Assembly (NCBI GenBank): GCA_037577475.1
Contig: CM075192.1
Coordinates: 18,022,908-18,086,907, forward strand
Source: Chaunax sp. Z400
Lineage: Eukaryota; Chordata; Actinopteri; Lophiiformes; Chaunacidae
Length of the DNA: 64,000 bases
Direction: 5' to 3'
This document shows, piece after piece, positions 1-11,720 of the stretch. Position 1 is the stretch's first letter, and each line of letters begins with the position of its first letter. Both the position numbers and the translations under genes were made by a program. The notes under the pieces are model-generated. The model was not told the DNA's origin. It worked only from the letters and a program-made list of their open reading frames with translations, and ran no database searches.

Positions 1-1925
1 CAGTGATGCAAGGCACCACCTGCCCATCAGGAGCGATGACCATCCACATGAACACTCACACAACAATGGAACAGCCACTGGGAGCAAATTGGGATTCAGT
101 ATCTTGCACAAGGCCACATAGACATGTAGACTGCAGGTCTACAATGTTCATGTTGAACACAATATTAATTAGATATGGTGGTGAAGAAATTGATTTTGAT
201 TTGGCATGTTTTGGTGATTGGAACAAGGCCTAGGCATGGGTTGCGGTGCTCATGTCTCACTCTGAGAAACTCTACATGTTTAAAATTGCTGCTCCATCTC
301 TATATGGCCAGATTATGAGCCGTGATATGTTAAATTAAAACTGGAACAAATCAAGTAGAAGTCCTTTTGGTGTTCCATTGAATATTAATTAAGGTAATTA
401 ACTGAGGTAAATTGCAATTTAGAATGTAATTGGTGGTGAGATGACATTTGAAGTTCATACAGGACTGAAACGCAGTCACCCCTAACCATATGCTAATGGT
501 ATTTCACTAATCTTTAGCCTCACTTTTGAATGAATTGGATTTTACTGTCCAATTAGTTTTGACCAAACAACCTCTGGCTCAGAAACGCAAGTACAACTGA
601 AAGAGTTGGTTGAAAAATAGAGGGGCGTGTTGGCAGGGAAACTGAGAAAGCAAGTGAACCACAGGCTTATATAGTAAGTGTAATGATCTATGTCAGCAGT
701 GAGTGGCAGACACTGGTGAGTGAGTTGAATGAGGTGAAAAATCAGCTCATGGAGCAACTTAGAAGTAGGAGCTGAAAGCTTTGTACCTAACCACGAGAGG
801 TCCCTGGATGAGGAAAATCATACATTATGGCCTTATTGTAGTGCCAATCAATATCTCCCCTCCAAACACAAGATTTGGAGCAAGGGAAAAATTGATTGTT
901 TGATTTTTTTCAGATATTAAAGTGGCCACACTGGAATAAAAATGGTTTATTTTCTATTGCTGTCAAAATGAGTGAGAATCAAACAAGTCATTTAGATTAA
1001 TCAACACATTTAAGACTAAAAGACAACATTGTAAGAATAATTGAAAGCTACATGTCAACTTCTGATAACTTGAAGTGCAACCAAGCAAATAAAAAGTGAC
1101 ACACAGTTAAGAGAGTTGATCTAAAAAAGATGACAAATGACAGTGGTATACATTCATAACAGATTGTGAAAAAAAAATGAAAACATGCATGTTCGTAGGA
1201 AACTAATTATACATATGCTCATCTGGACTCCTCAGTGAGGTTCAATGGCCTGCTATGAATTCTGCTATACACCACTTCAACAACACAACCCACTGCTGTA
1301 ACGTCTCGCAGACAGTGAGAGGTAAAGGTCACACTTGAAACACACAATGTCCTTTGACAAGAATCATTTAATGCCTGTGGCACACATCTTATGTGATAGA
1401 CAGAGTAGTCAGGCACTGAGGCCTTGACGTGCCGGATAGAACTGGATAAACAATAGAGTTGCTGCGTGTTGGGAGAGTTGATGCACAATGGGCCCTAATG
1501 AGTGGTCAAATGTTTATTTTCTTCCTAAACATATCAGAATATAATAATATCACATCTTCATTAGATATATCATGTATTTGAATATACAATAATCAATGCA
1601 GTTATCGGTTTCCTCCAGCAGTACCGGCAGTGTATTGACAGCAAATCAGGACCAAGAATAAAACCATAGTCTGAGATAGACTTTATCATTATTTTAGTAT
1701 ATGCATAGTATCTGCACTTCATCTGGTCCTGTCTGCTACTCCTTCCTGATTGCATCAGTCCAACATCACACCCTCTGCACTTTGATTGACATGGGGTTAC
1801 AAGCCCATTAAAAGATGGGAAAAAAAATTTGAGACACATGCAAGGCCTGCAAATTTAGAGGTGATGTTGAAGCTTATGCTAACCTATAACCCTAACCCTT
1901 ATACTTAAGGAATTATATTCAAAGT
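1..1925. other. Unique AT-rich non-coding stretch
   Basis: I see no gene, splice-bounded open exon or recognisable mobile element. The open frames on both strands are short and look random. A short telomere-like run (taacctataaccctaaccct, 1879-1898) lies just before the hAT relic. It is too short and imperfect to call an interstitial telomere. Confidence 0.5.
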
Positions 1926-1931
1926 CTACTG

Positions 1932-3340
1932 CAGGAGTCAACAGCTGGCAGACCCCGGGCCAAATCCAAACCGCAAGAGGCTTCCATCTGGACCAGGAAG
2001 CATTTTGATATAAAGGGGGAAAGATAGGCCTATTTTTAACTTTTATCATCAAAGGGAATTTTAACAGGCACGAGGAGGCCAGCTCAGTAGAGCCCTCTGG
2101 AGTCCTACGACCATACCATAGGCTGTCGTTATATTCAGCAAACCGAGGCACAGAGGCACGCAACATGCATAAAAGATGCCAAAAATTAGAAACGTTGTTA
2201 GAGAAAATTGAGTCTTCCAAGATAACTGGACAGAACAGTATGCATTTATGTGTTTATTCTTCCTGCAACGAGCTCTGTGAGGCCAGTGTTCCTAATTTGC
2301 ACAGACTCTGTTGTGGTTGTCGAAAGTGAAAAATATTCATTATGAAGCTAGACACGGAAACTTCGAAAAAAGTTAACGCAGATCAAGCCCAGTATGAGTG
2401 ATTTATTGCACTCAGGTCTCCAGGCACAGCAACAAGCAGATGAGTGTTCGCTGAGAATACAGTGGATTTTAGGAAACACAGAAAGCTCTTTACAGATGGA
2501 GAAATACTAAGTATACCTTGCATAGCTTTAGCAGTCACAGGGTGCCAGCATGCTTTTGGGCAAGAAAGGAAATTAAAAATATGAAAAAAACCGAATAAAA
2601 GGCCAGATAGTTTACTCAGTTTTTGGAAGATAACAGAAAAAATTTATGTTTTGGCCTTCTTAGTTGACATCTCTGGTGTTTTGGTAGCTGCTGTTCAATC
2701 AGAGGAAGTTGAACGTTTTCAAAATGGATTTCCAAGAGAACTGTACAAATTTTCCAGCAATGTAACAATTTCAAAGTGAGAGAGATGTTTCTGCTCATGT
2801 TAAGTTCATACAAAACTGACTGGAAACTCCGCCTTACCGTGGAAAGCAGCTCATTTTTTTCATCCAGAATCTCTTTCTGGTCAGAAATGTCACCACATTT
2901 TCACAGGAGACTAAACAGGTGGATCTCTACCCATGAAAGTTATTGATCTGCAAGCAAATGTGGAATTAGGAGAGCCGTGTGGATTTCTCCCATGCACCTG
3001 ATTATGGAAGGACTAAGACAATGCATTTGAATGTGAATTGTTTTTTAAGGAAAGATATTTGTGTTTCTATCTTTAAGTCATCATTTAGCTAAGTTCAGCC
3101 TAGAAGAGCATTTTATTTACTTCCCCTTTGAGGATGTTATGGTTTTATGGACTGAAAGGAATTTATTTACAATGCAAATGTGGAGATGAAGAGTTTATTG
3201 CACTTCGTTTTCCATATTTGTCCTGTATAGACACTCAGATAGTTTTGCCTGTTTGAGTTTATTCATAATTTTGTATCTTTACCAAAGCAGCCTGGAAGAC
3301 TGAAGTGTTCAAAAACAAAATAAGTAATGCCACAAAAATA
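1932..3340 (+). pseudogene. Decayed hAT-superfamily DNA transposon with transposase remnant
   Basis: This is a dead copy of an autonomous hAT element of the BED-finger type related to the ZBED5/GTF2IRD2/SCAND3-like lineage. Its left edge is probably the CAGGAGTC at 1932, followed by a GGGCCAAATCC block typical of hAT ends. Read on the plus strand in shifting frames, it shows the end of a BED zinc finger at 2338-2370 (HYEARHGNFEK) and the start of the transposase core near 2437-2484 (ADECSLRIQWILG). Further core blocks follow near 2640-2800 (LAFLVDIS) and 2933-2968 (MKVIDLQANVEL). In-frame stops and frameshifts separate these blocks, so no product is expected. No convincing right terminal inverted repeat was found, so the end is approximate. 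The superfamily is inferred from remembered protein motifs, not from a database search. Confidence 0.72.
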
Positions 3341-5140
3341 TTCCAAAAAAACTGTTAACAATTTATTCTTTGTTCAATAAAAATGTGAACTAAACCATTT
3401 TTTCAGTCCGGCAAAAAGCATGAGCACACACTTGTAGGTATCTAGCTGTTTGGACATCAGCAGGGGAAGAGGGTTGTCTTACTGGCCCTCATGCAATTTT
3501 AAGAGACCCCTGGCCTACTGGTTGATTACAGAGTGGTCTATTGGCAAAGGCGTATACTTTCCAAATACCAGTCTGTACTTTGTTTTCAGGACACACTAAC
3601 ATTGGAAAGCATGAAAAACCTTTTGCAATATTATGACCTTTTTTGTTGTTATTGAATTTGTTTGTATTGTTTTGTTTTAGTTTTTTTATGATTCGTATGA
3701 TCACCTAAAACAGTTCCATGTCAATCATCTTTAATATTGTATATGACACACTGTAAACCTAAAGGAAACTTACATTCGGTCTGTGATGACTCAGCCACAC
3801 ATATTCTACACAACAACAACGGCCTGAAATGGAACCATTAAAGTCAGGCATACTCCTCTCCAATAACAAAGACACAGGCGTCACACTTTGTGGATCAAAT
3901 AAAGAAGTACATATATCACAATTTAGGTTTTTCAGACTCTGAAGTCGACAACAGCTCTAAGATGGACAAACTTAGATGAGGCAGGAAATGACGCTGAGGA
4001 TCTGTTATCATCAACCCTTACATGATTGTAAGGGTTTCTACATGTATTGATTATACATTATAACAATGTCTAATGTGGCTCCAAGGAGCAAAAGGAGCTC
4101 TTCAGTCCTCGATTATCCAGTACACCTCATGCAAATAACACCTTTCACTGAAAAGTCCTTTTTACTTACTGTAGAAGAAACAGCTCACTGCCGGCAAGAG
4201 CAGGGCATACAGTGGTTCAAATATATTCTCTTTCATGTTCATCAAATCCAGCTAGCAATCAAAGCTGTGCTTTAGAGGCCAGAGCATAATTTAATCCATT
4301 AATCAGAAAGTTTCTGAGATTGACCTGCTACACCCTTGAATGTTGTTTATTGCCCTGGTGATTCAAAGTCTTTGGGCTCAAAGGAAAATTGAGCAAGAAC
4401 CAGATGGAGATCTGTTTTATCTTAACACTAAAGCTATTATATGCTTACATTATTGTAAACAAAAACATTAAATGTTAAGCTCTTGGGATCCAAGAGTTTA
4501 ACATTTAACATTTTTCCTAATGTACCATACACATGTAAAATTAAAAAGTTACTGTTGCTGTCAAACAGTATTTGTGTTCATTTTTGATGACGTTTTGCTC
4601 ATTACCACACCATTAACATTATTTCATAATGTTTTTTCCAGTTCATCTTTTAGACAGACTAAAGGTATTGGTATGTGTTGCAAGGGGGAAGACTTTAGTG
4701 GGACACAAACGTTGCAGCTACGAAACGTGTGTGAAGAGTTAAGTGTTAAGTTCAAGAAAGTATAAAGCAAGAAATGTCAAGTTAAAGTAGTTTACTCCCT
4801 GTTATGCAGCCAATGAGTTCTCACGGCTTACGTTATTGTGAAAAGACAATAAACTGCCAGTAAAAGAGGACTATCCTGTCGTCATTTAACCGGAGGGAGC
4901 TACAGCTACAGTAAATACATGATATTTCTGTGATTTTAAAAGCAGTTAAATGTGTAGAATTGGCTTTTAAAGTAACATAACTGAGAACTAAAATTATTCT
5001 GAAACATTTAGTATGTTTCCGAATATATTCATATATTGAGCAAAGATGAAAAAAAAATTCAAATATGAAGTTTAATACATTTATATTTAATATAAATTAA
5101 ACTACATAAAATCTGGGTTTCGAACTGTCTGTTAAACCAA
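3341..5140. other. Unique non-coding stretch with one hairpin
   Basis: No gene or mobile-element signature was recognised apart from the short inverted repeat at 4470-4506, listed separately. The sequence is AT-rich with scattered short open frames and no convincing splice pairs. Confidence 0.4.
4470..4506. repeat. Perfect-but-one inverted repeat (hairpin)
   Basis: Two 17-base arms, aaatgttaagctcttgg (4470-4486) and ccaagagtttaacattt (4490-4506), are reverse complements at 16 of 17 positions around a 3-base loop (gat). The stem would be stable in single-stranded DNA or RNA. There is no poly-T tract of the bacterial-terminator kind and no gene next to it. It may be the collapsed end of a palindromic MITE. 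Confidence 0.75.
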
Positions 5141-5147
5141 AAACAAG

Positions 5148-5335
5148 TCATGTCAAGTCAAACTTTATTGTCATCTTGGCCATGCAGAGTACACACAGCA
5201 GAGATGAAGTGATGTCCTCCTTGGACCATATGATGTAACAATGACAGCAGTACATTCAGTCAGGCAGTACAAAGAAACAATAGAGACAAAATATTCGATA
5301 TTCTACACATAGAATAAATAAATAAAGGTGTGCCT
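5148..5335 (-). mobile_element. 3' tail of a teleost non-LTR retrotransposon (antisense)
   Basis: The plus strand carries caagtcaaactttattgtca at about 5154, followed by a stretch typical of the 3' untranslated ends of fish LINEs read in reverse. In sense, such tails end in 'tgacaataaagttt...'. Only the tail is present and no reverse-transcriptase coding remains. A related tail in the sense orientation lies at 61010-61368. Assignment rests on recognising the motif, and the clade (L2, Rex1 or other) is unresolved. Confidence 0.55.
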
Positions 5336-7229
5336 TCATAGTGATGTTGGAAATAGTTGTCACATAGAGCTGGGTTAGCTGCTAACCGCTGCTATAGCTG
5401 CTTTTTAAATATCCCCCACAGGCACATTCCCAGCCAAAGGCACATCCACATGCAATCCTGTCCACTAAAAGCAACACCATTATAAGAACATATTTTAATC
5501 ACCTCAAGTTGGGACAAACAGCACCCATCTCACAAACATCAATTTTAATTGATATGCATATATTGGCCTTTTTGTCATTGAAAATGAGAGACGTTATCAT
5601 GCAGGTCATGAAAATAAGACATCTATTTTTGGCCTAAGAAGAGTATACCTGCAGATGAGGTATTCTGCTGTGAGGACAGTAAGCTAGATGAAAAGCCATA
5701 AACCAAGACTGTACAGCCCGACTTATTCTGGTCGCCTCAGGTTTGGCCATCTTACACTGTGCTGAGCTCTTGGAGTTGTTTTTACGGTTAGAAATCTTTT
5801 CATTGCTCGCTCCAACAGTTGTTACCTCTGGCTGTTGTGTATTTAGACAACTAGCTATAAGAACAGGGGGATCTAAGCTGTAATTGCAGCAGATAACTTA
5901 ATATTTCAAAGTATTAGTATTATGTTACTCTCAATGTTTATTCCTCATTTTGTCCACTTTGTTATGTTTTTGTTTTTTTTAAACTATCAAAAGTAGTTCA
6001 AGGTCAATTTTTTTTAATGTTGAAGTATTTAAAAACATCTTCTGGCACCCTAGACAATGCCTCAGTAATATGTTAGAAATGAGTGAAGAAATATGTCTTT
6101 GTTCACTGTCTCGTTGTCTTGTTGTCTGTCTCGTATGCTGCTGTCAGGATGGTCCACACAAGAACTTTATAGCAAAATAAGCCACTCGGACCCTCTGTGC
6201 TGTGGTATAACCTGTCTCTGAGATGAATGATGGGGATTATTCATGGTCCCTTGGAGACAGTCTGAACTGATGACTATTAAGGTGGGAATCATTGACCTCC
6301 TTTTGACTGGCAGTGACACCAGAGACTGCCTTGTGTGAGCCAAGGGTCAAATTGGATCAGTGTGAGGTCAGTGCTGACATGGAGTCCTAGACAGGTCTTC
6401 TGAGTAATTAGGTGGGTGAGGAAGCCGGCTGCCCCAGACCATCAGCCCCCAACGCTGAACACCACTGGATTTCATCTTTCGTTATCAGTCTGCCTTGCAG
6501 GGGCAATAAGCTAGATTTTTACCGCTCTGTAGCACAAAATGTTTCTAGTACATCTGGAGGGAGTTGATAGAGTCGCTGATAAATACCAATGACTCCATCA
6601 TTACCTCACAAGGTGCTGATCTTTCAAGCATTAAAAACTTTGGTGTTTTACCCATGGGCAATTCATGATGCTCCCTGCCCCCCACTAGCCCACGGATGCA
6701 AATCTCTAACCTCAGCAGTTCACATTCATTCACATTTTAACTCCTACTGATTGTGCGGCATGACCAGTCGGTACATTTTACATGTTCAAAAATAGCTTCA
6801 TGTAAATTATGTGATTGAAGAATGCACATCCAAATATGTGTATCTGCTTGAGTTGATTAAAACTCAAGGTAATTTCTGCATAGGTCATAAGGGTTGATGC
6901 ATTTACAAAGAGTCTTAAAGGACCATTACTTGCATTGGAAGAACCAACTATTTAAATGTTTTGACATTTATCAAAAATCTTCAAACCGCCCTTTGTTGCA
7001 ACAAAATAAAACTATTTCTTACCTATGTTATTATTATGAGAGTATGTAGTGTGGTGATGTTTCCTTGATATTTAGACTAAGTCTAAATAAGGTAAATATC
7101 AGTGTATTCTAAGTGGATTGACTCGTAGCAAATGTGACTTTATAGCCACACTGGTATGACTCTACATATGGTCTGTCAGTCCACAATTCTGATCCACACT
7201 GAACAATGTAGACTGCAATAAAATTATTG
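5336..7229. other. Unique non-coding stretch
   Basis: No gene or known repeat was recognised. The block around 6190-6480 is less AT-rich and free of repeat signatures, so it is a possible conserved element, though nothing in the sequence alone proves it. Confidence 0.35.
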
Positions 7230-7530
7230 TATTTTAATGAATTTTCATACAGCACCACCATTAGGTTGACATATCAGATGGATGTCTATGAGAGTCCCTG
7301 ACATATTCATGCTCCCCTGAGGATGAACTAGAAAGTGGTGATGACCTGACTTTTCTTTTAGCACCACCATCAGGTCAAAATGTCAAATAGTCCAAGACTG
7401 ATTTATGACCGTAAACCTACAAAACTGATGACATTGCCATCAGCCTCAGATGTACATAGGCTATGTGCTAATTACCAAATGCTACAGTAGCAATAGTATT
7501 AGCATTAAGGGAGAAGAAAAGACAGCCATT
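7230..7530 (-). repeat. Teleost interspersed repeat, copy in reverse orientation
   Basis: The phrases gctcccctgaggatgaa (7311-7327) and agcaccaccatcaggtcaaa (7361-7380) are reverse-orientation hallmarks of a common fish repeat. Its sense form reads 'ttcatcctgaggggaac... tggtggcgctag... gaccaaagtggt'. Sense-orientation relatives occur at 27708-27775 and 61590-61870. The family is non-coding as far as I can see and its class is unknown to me. Confidence 0.55.
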
Positions 7531-8988
7531 AGCATGTATTGCTGGAAGTCATTATAATAGTACATTTAATTCTGGGTGTATTGTAGAATGAAAATGATGA
7601 AGATAAGTTATGTTATTTATCTTTAGGTCGGAAACATTAGCCTTAAAATCTAAGCACTTTTTCAGAGTGTGGTAACAAATAAATGCTGTGATTCGTTTAT
7701 GCTAGATCATGTGATTGGATCTTTGTGTTGGCCTTTCATCAGAATTTTTCACTAGAGGATTATTAATTACTACTTGTTTTGTACGTGAACTCCTAGAATG
7801 AGGAGCATTAATCTTTAAACAATACTGCACATCCAGGAGAAGAGAGCAGTCAGTTGTTTGTATTAACCACCATGTTACAGGGGAAAATAAGAAGCATCTC
7901 AGTGTTCAACAATCTGCTGATTACTCATACAAAATGTCACCACCTCAGCAATACAAAGGGGAAAGAGCTGTCCTTAGATGCCCCAACTTTCAGAAGTTTA
8001 TTAGACCTGTTCTGATGTCTGCATCATCTGTGTGGGTTGGCAAAGGGATGCAAATGAATAAGCTTTTACTGAGGGAATGTTTTCATAATGTGTACCATAG
8101 GGAATATTTTGCTTTAGGCTTATTATTTTAGTTCCACACATTGAAGATAATGTATTAGTTCACACTGCTTTTAAACTTTTATGAAAACATGTCATATATA
8201 AAGTTGAAAATATTGTGACAAATTTTGTACTTTGAGCCAACCATCTCAATACAGTTAGGTCGACTAAAGAGCTTGAAATCATGCAGATGAAGTTCTTTTT
8301 TTACCTTTATTCAAACACAACATTAACAAGAATACATTTCAGTTCTTCATTAATAAATATGTCCTTCTACTGCACAGAGAGAAATTTGCTGACATTCTGA
8401 ATGCATGTTTTTCTTTTAGAGTAATGTTTTTTTTCTTATAATATATGGACCCTTAAAGGAAAAATTGTCTTTGCAACAGCTATAGAAGCATTACAGTGTC
8501 CCTGAGCCTGAAAGAGACACTGTCTGTGTTTTGCTCAAGGACACTTCGACAGAGCTGATGCTTGTTTTTATGAATGACTCCTTGTCCTCCCTTTTTCTCT
8601 TATAGTGTTCATTCTTTGAGCATTTCTCATTATTCACTTACTAATGTGGCAGGGTTAGATAGATTTAATGAGTTATTTAAATTAAGAGAGAAAAGCTGAT
8701 AGAATGTGAAAAAACTAAAACTGTGATAAACAACATTGGCATTTTCACTTCATTAAATGACCATTTGCCAACACCTAATCATATCAATTCAGTCCAGTAG
8801 AGTCACAGCTTAAAAGGCCATTCTCTTATTTGTGTGACTGCAGCAGAGCTCTTAGCTTTAACAGCATAAGTAGAAAGTTATTGTATATTAGTAGTAGTGG
8901 TAAAGTTATAGTATATGTTACTGATGAGAAGTTTGTCATTCTTATAATTAACTCTAAATTACAATAATAATGTAGCTCACTGTATTAT
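7531..8988. other. Unique AT-rich non-coding stretch
   Basis: I see no gene, known repeat or strong structure. Short open frames are consistent with chance. Confidence 0.4.
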
Positions 8989-9030
8989 ATAAATAAATAA
9001 TAAATAAATAATAAATAATAATAATAAATA
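8989..9030. repeat. (AATA/AAT)n microsatellite
   Basis: An imperfect tandem mix of aaat and aat units spans about 42 bases. It is a simple repeat with no sign of being a LINE tail. Confidence 0.85.
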
Positions 9031-9292
9031 CTGTATAATGCTAATTTTGAATATTTTGTAACAACTGAATGCAAATAAAAATCATCTCTGTATATTGATT
9101 GACAAATGGATTTTTCTCCAACATGCCATTAGTATGTGGTATCATATTTAGTATGTGTATATGTAGGATGTGTATGTTTAGTATGTCACAAAAAGTGATT
9201 TTATTTTAGATTTAAAATAATCCCAATTTAAATAGTATTTAAAATACTGAAAAAAATAATATCTAACAATATTTTATGCAGGAGATCAATTG

Positions 9293-10190
9293 TCATCCAG
9301 AGCTTTCAGCTACATCCGGAGCCCTCATCGGTAGATATCCATCCATCCATTTTCCTTTGTTTATGCGGGGTCTGGTTGTCATGGTAGCAGATGCCCCTCT
9401 CCCCAAACCACACTTTGCAGGTCCACCTGAATGTGCAGTTTGACAGTCAGTTAGAGGTTGCTTTCCAGCACCCTGGAAAAAATGCCCCTGGGAAGATGAG
9501 CAGTGCACTACCCTGATAATTGGAGCACAATCTCCCGTCTCCCTTTTAGAAAATGGGAAACTCTACCCAGTCTACCACTCTGCAGGTTATTTTCCTGACC
9601 TGCTGCCAAGACAGCCCAACAATGTCCAGAGCCTTCAGCATCAAATATCATATCCACATCTGAGGCCTTCACTTCAGTGATCTCTGCCAGGGCATAGAGG
9701 TGAGGCATCCGCTAAAACTTTAGACTCCACGACAGAAGATGTGTTGATCATGTTCAGGAGCTCCTCAAAGTAGTGTTTACACCACTCAATGATATCCCAA
9801 GCATCTCTTAGTCTCTAACTCAGCCGGGACCGTATGAGTATCCCCAAGGATAGACTCCAGCAGGAGAGAGATCTTTTGTTCCACAACCAGTTTTATGCAT
9901 AAAAGTGACGTCACAGCAAAGAGGCAATATTCCATGTCCTTTAGACCAATCTGTGATATCAAGACTCAGCATGCATAGGTCTCCTTGTCTGCAACCAAGT
10001 TAAGAAAGCACCTGATCTGAATTCCAATGCTTGCGGGTGGTGGTCACACAGAGCGGCGGTATCATGTAGCTCTTTTTAGCTGTGCCCAGTTGAGCCATAT
10101 GGATCAATGCCTGGATGCCAAAGACTCACCAGTGAGGTCCCCTCCCAGGTCTAGATCCAGAGGGGACCTTGCAGACTGAGACTGAATATT
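9293..10190 (-). pseudogene. Reverse-transcriptase relic of a non-LTR retrotransposon
   Basis: Read on the minus strand, the block gives pieces of a fish LINE reverse transcriptase in several frames. Near 9790-9720 it reads WCKHYFEELLN, the segment just ahead of the RT domain that in relatives reads (E)YFEELLN. Next, at about 9705-9520, come SPLYALAEITEVK-like and WQxG/FKKGDR-equivalent blocks (here FLKGRREIV). Near 9420-9400 a KCGLGRG block stands where relatives have QCGFRPGRG. Stops and frameshifts break the frame and the catalytic YxDD block is not present, so this is a dead 5'/middle fragment. The part at 10020-10190 resembles the upstream region of the same kind of element. The clade is not settled; an RTE/Rex3-like or related element is possible. 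Confidence 0.65.
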
Positions 10191-11555
10191 TTTTATAATA
10201 TTGTATCAAAAGACACAACATGGGAAAACACTGTGACTATGTGAGAGATGCCATCCATAGTGTTTAACTATAGACAATCATCTGAACCTGCTGCTCCCCA
10301 TGGCTTAATGGACCTTTATAATAAGCTTCAGCTCATTGTTTAGCTGTCTGGACCACAACTCTACTATTCTGGTTCATTTTCACCACCCTCACATCATTTT
10401 ACACCTGCTAATGGCTGTGCTGACAGCTCAAGCAAAGCCATAAATGGAAACCGAAAGATGAAAAACAACCTCACTTCCTATAGTATGAAATGAGGAAGAT
10501 ACTGTTTGATACAGTATGCTGCAGCTGAACACCCATATGCTTATTATCTCTTTCCAATGAAAACTCCATCTCTCAAAAGACAAGCTGAATAGACTTTTTT
10601 TTTAGTAATTAGCAGCAGCCAGACATTCTGCAGGCTCTTTATATCCTATTTGCTGAGATAATTATTATGAATTTCCCTTATTAATCTTAGCAGACATCAA
10701 AGTCTTCATTGGGTCAATCACCCTATGTTTGTGAAATCATGTTTCTTTCTGTAATACAAAATGTAATAAAATCATCATTTGAAAACAACAAATTAAGTCC
10801 TTATTTATTTGAATCAAATTATCTCAGAGGCTGTGTTGGTGAATTATGGCTTTGGTCACCAAGGGGCACTGTAAATAGATAAAACTGGTGATTTATAGAA
10901 CACTTATTTATTTGAGTTACACAACGTGTATTACATTAATGAGAACTATTCAAAAGGTAGATGGAAATTATGTAGATAAACAAAATAGCTCTTTTTTAAA
11001 AACATTTTCTGCATGTTGAGCAACAAGACCTTGAAATAAAAGTGAATAATGGATAATAATGTTAAATTATCTTTTAAAGAACAACCTATCCCCTTTGTGT
11101 ATCAAAATAACAGTTCCCTGCTCTCTCTGCTTATTCAATGATCCTTCAGCCGTGATAAACTAATGTGGTAAAATATGAAGATATATTTAGACTTCAATAT
11201 TCTGAAGTTTCTTATTTTTCTAACTATTATTAGGTTTTATTATTTTATTATTATTTATTTTATGTTTTTTATTATATTATTTTTCTTATTTTTCTAACAA
11301 TAATTTCTACAATGTTGACATGGAACATGTTGTTCCTCCTTATCTATACTAAGGGCTATTGATGTATTTCACTTTTATTGAAAAGAAAAGGCTGACTATT
11401 AATGATACTGCAGAGCTATAACAGCAGTCATTCCCTTCATATTATGTGTCTTGAACCAAGTTGAAAGCAGACATCGTTCTATTGCATCACTTCAAGCCAG
11501 AGTCAGCCAACTGGTAAATATGCCGCTTAAATTCATTAGACATTGGTTCATAAAG
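10191..11555. other. Unique AT-rich non-coding stretch
   Basis: No gene was recognised. Around 10560-10720 there is a compact block with several TAAT/ATTA cores and no repeat signature. From 11215 to 11300 the sequence is a low-complexity tatt-rich run. Confidence 0.35.
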
Positions 11556-11720
11556 AGAGTAATTATTGGGCGTCCTGTGCCTCCATCCGGTTAGCATAAG
11601 AGCCAATTAGAGTGAACAACTGAATGTTAACTGGCTCATTAGCTGGTTGGAAACAAAGCAAATGTCACATTTCCATAGAAGTGCTGCACTTCATATAGAA
11701 GAGAGTTAGTGGGCCACCTT
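11556..11720. promoter_or_regulatory. Possible conserved non-coding element
   Basis: This compact block is unlike its AT-rich surroundings. It contains several homeobox-type cores (taattattg, ccaattag, tcattag) within about 100 bases and no repeat signature or open frame. This is an impression from composition and motif density only. Without cross-species alignment, regulatory function is a guess. Confidence 0.2.

Noticed and set aside
1877..1899. Interstitial telomere repeat
   Set aside because: Only about three imperfect ccctaa-like units, which is within chance for this composition.
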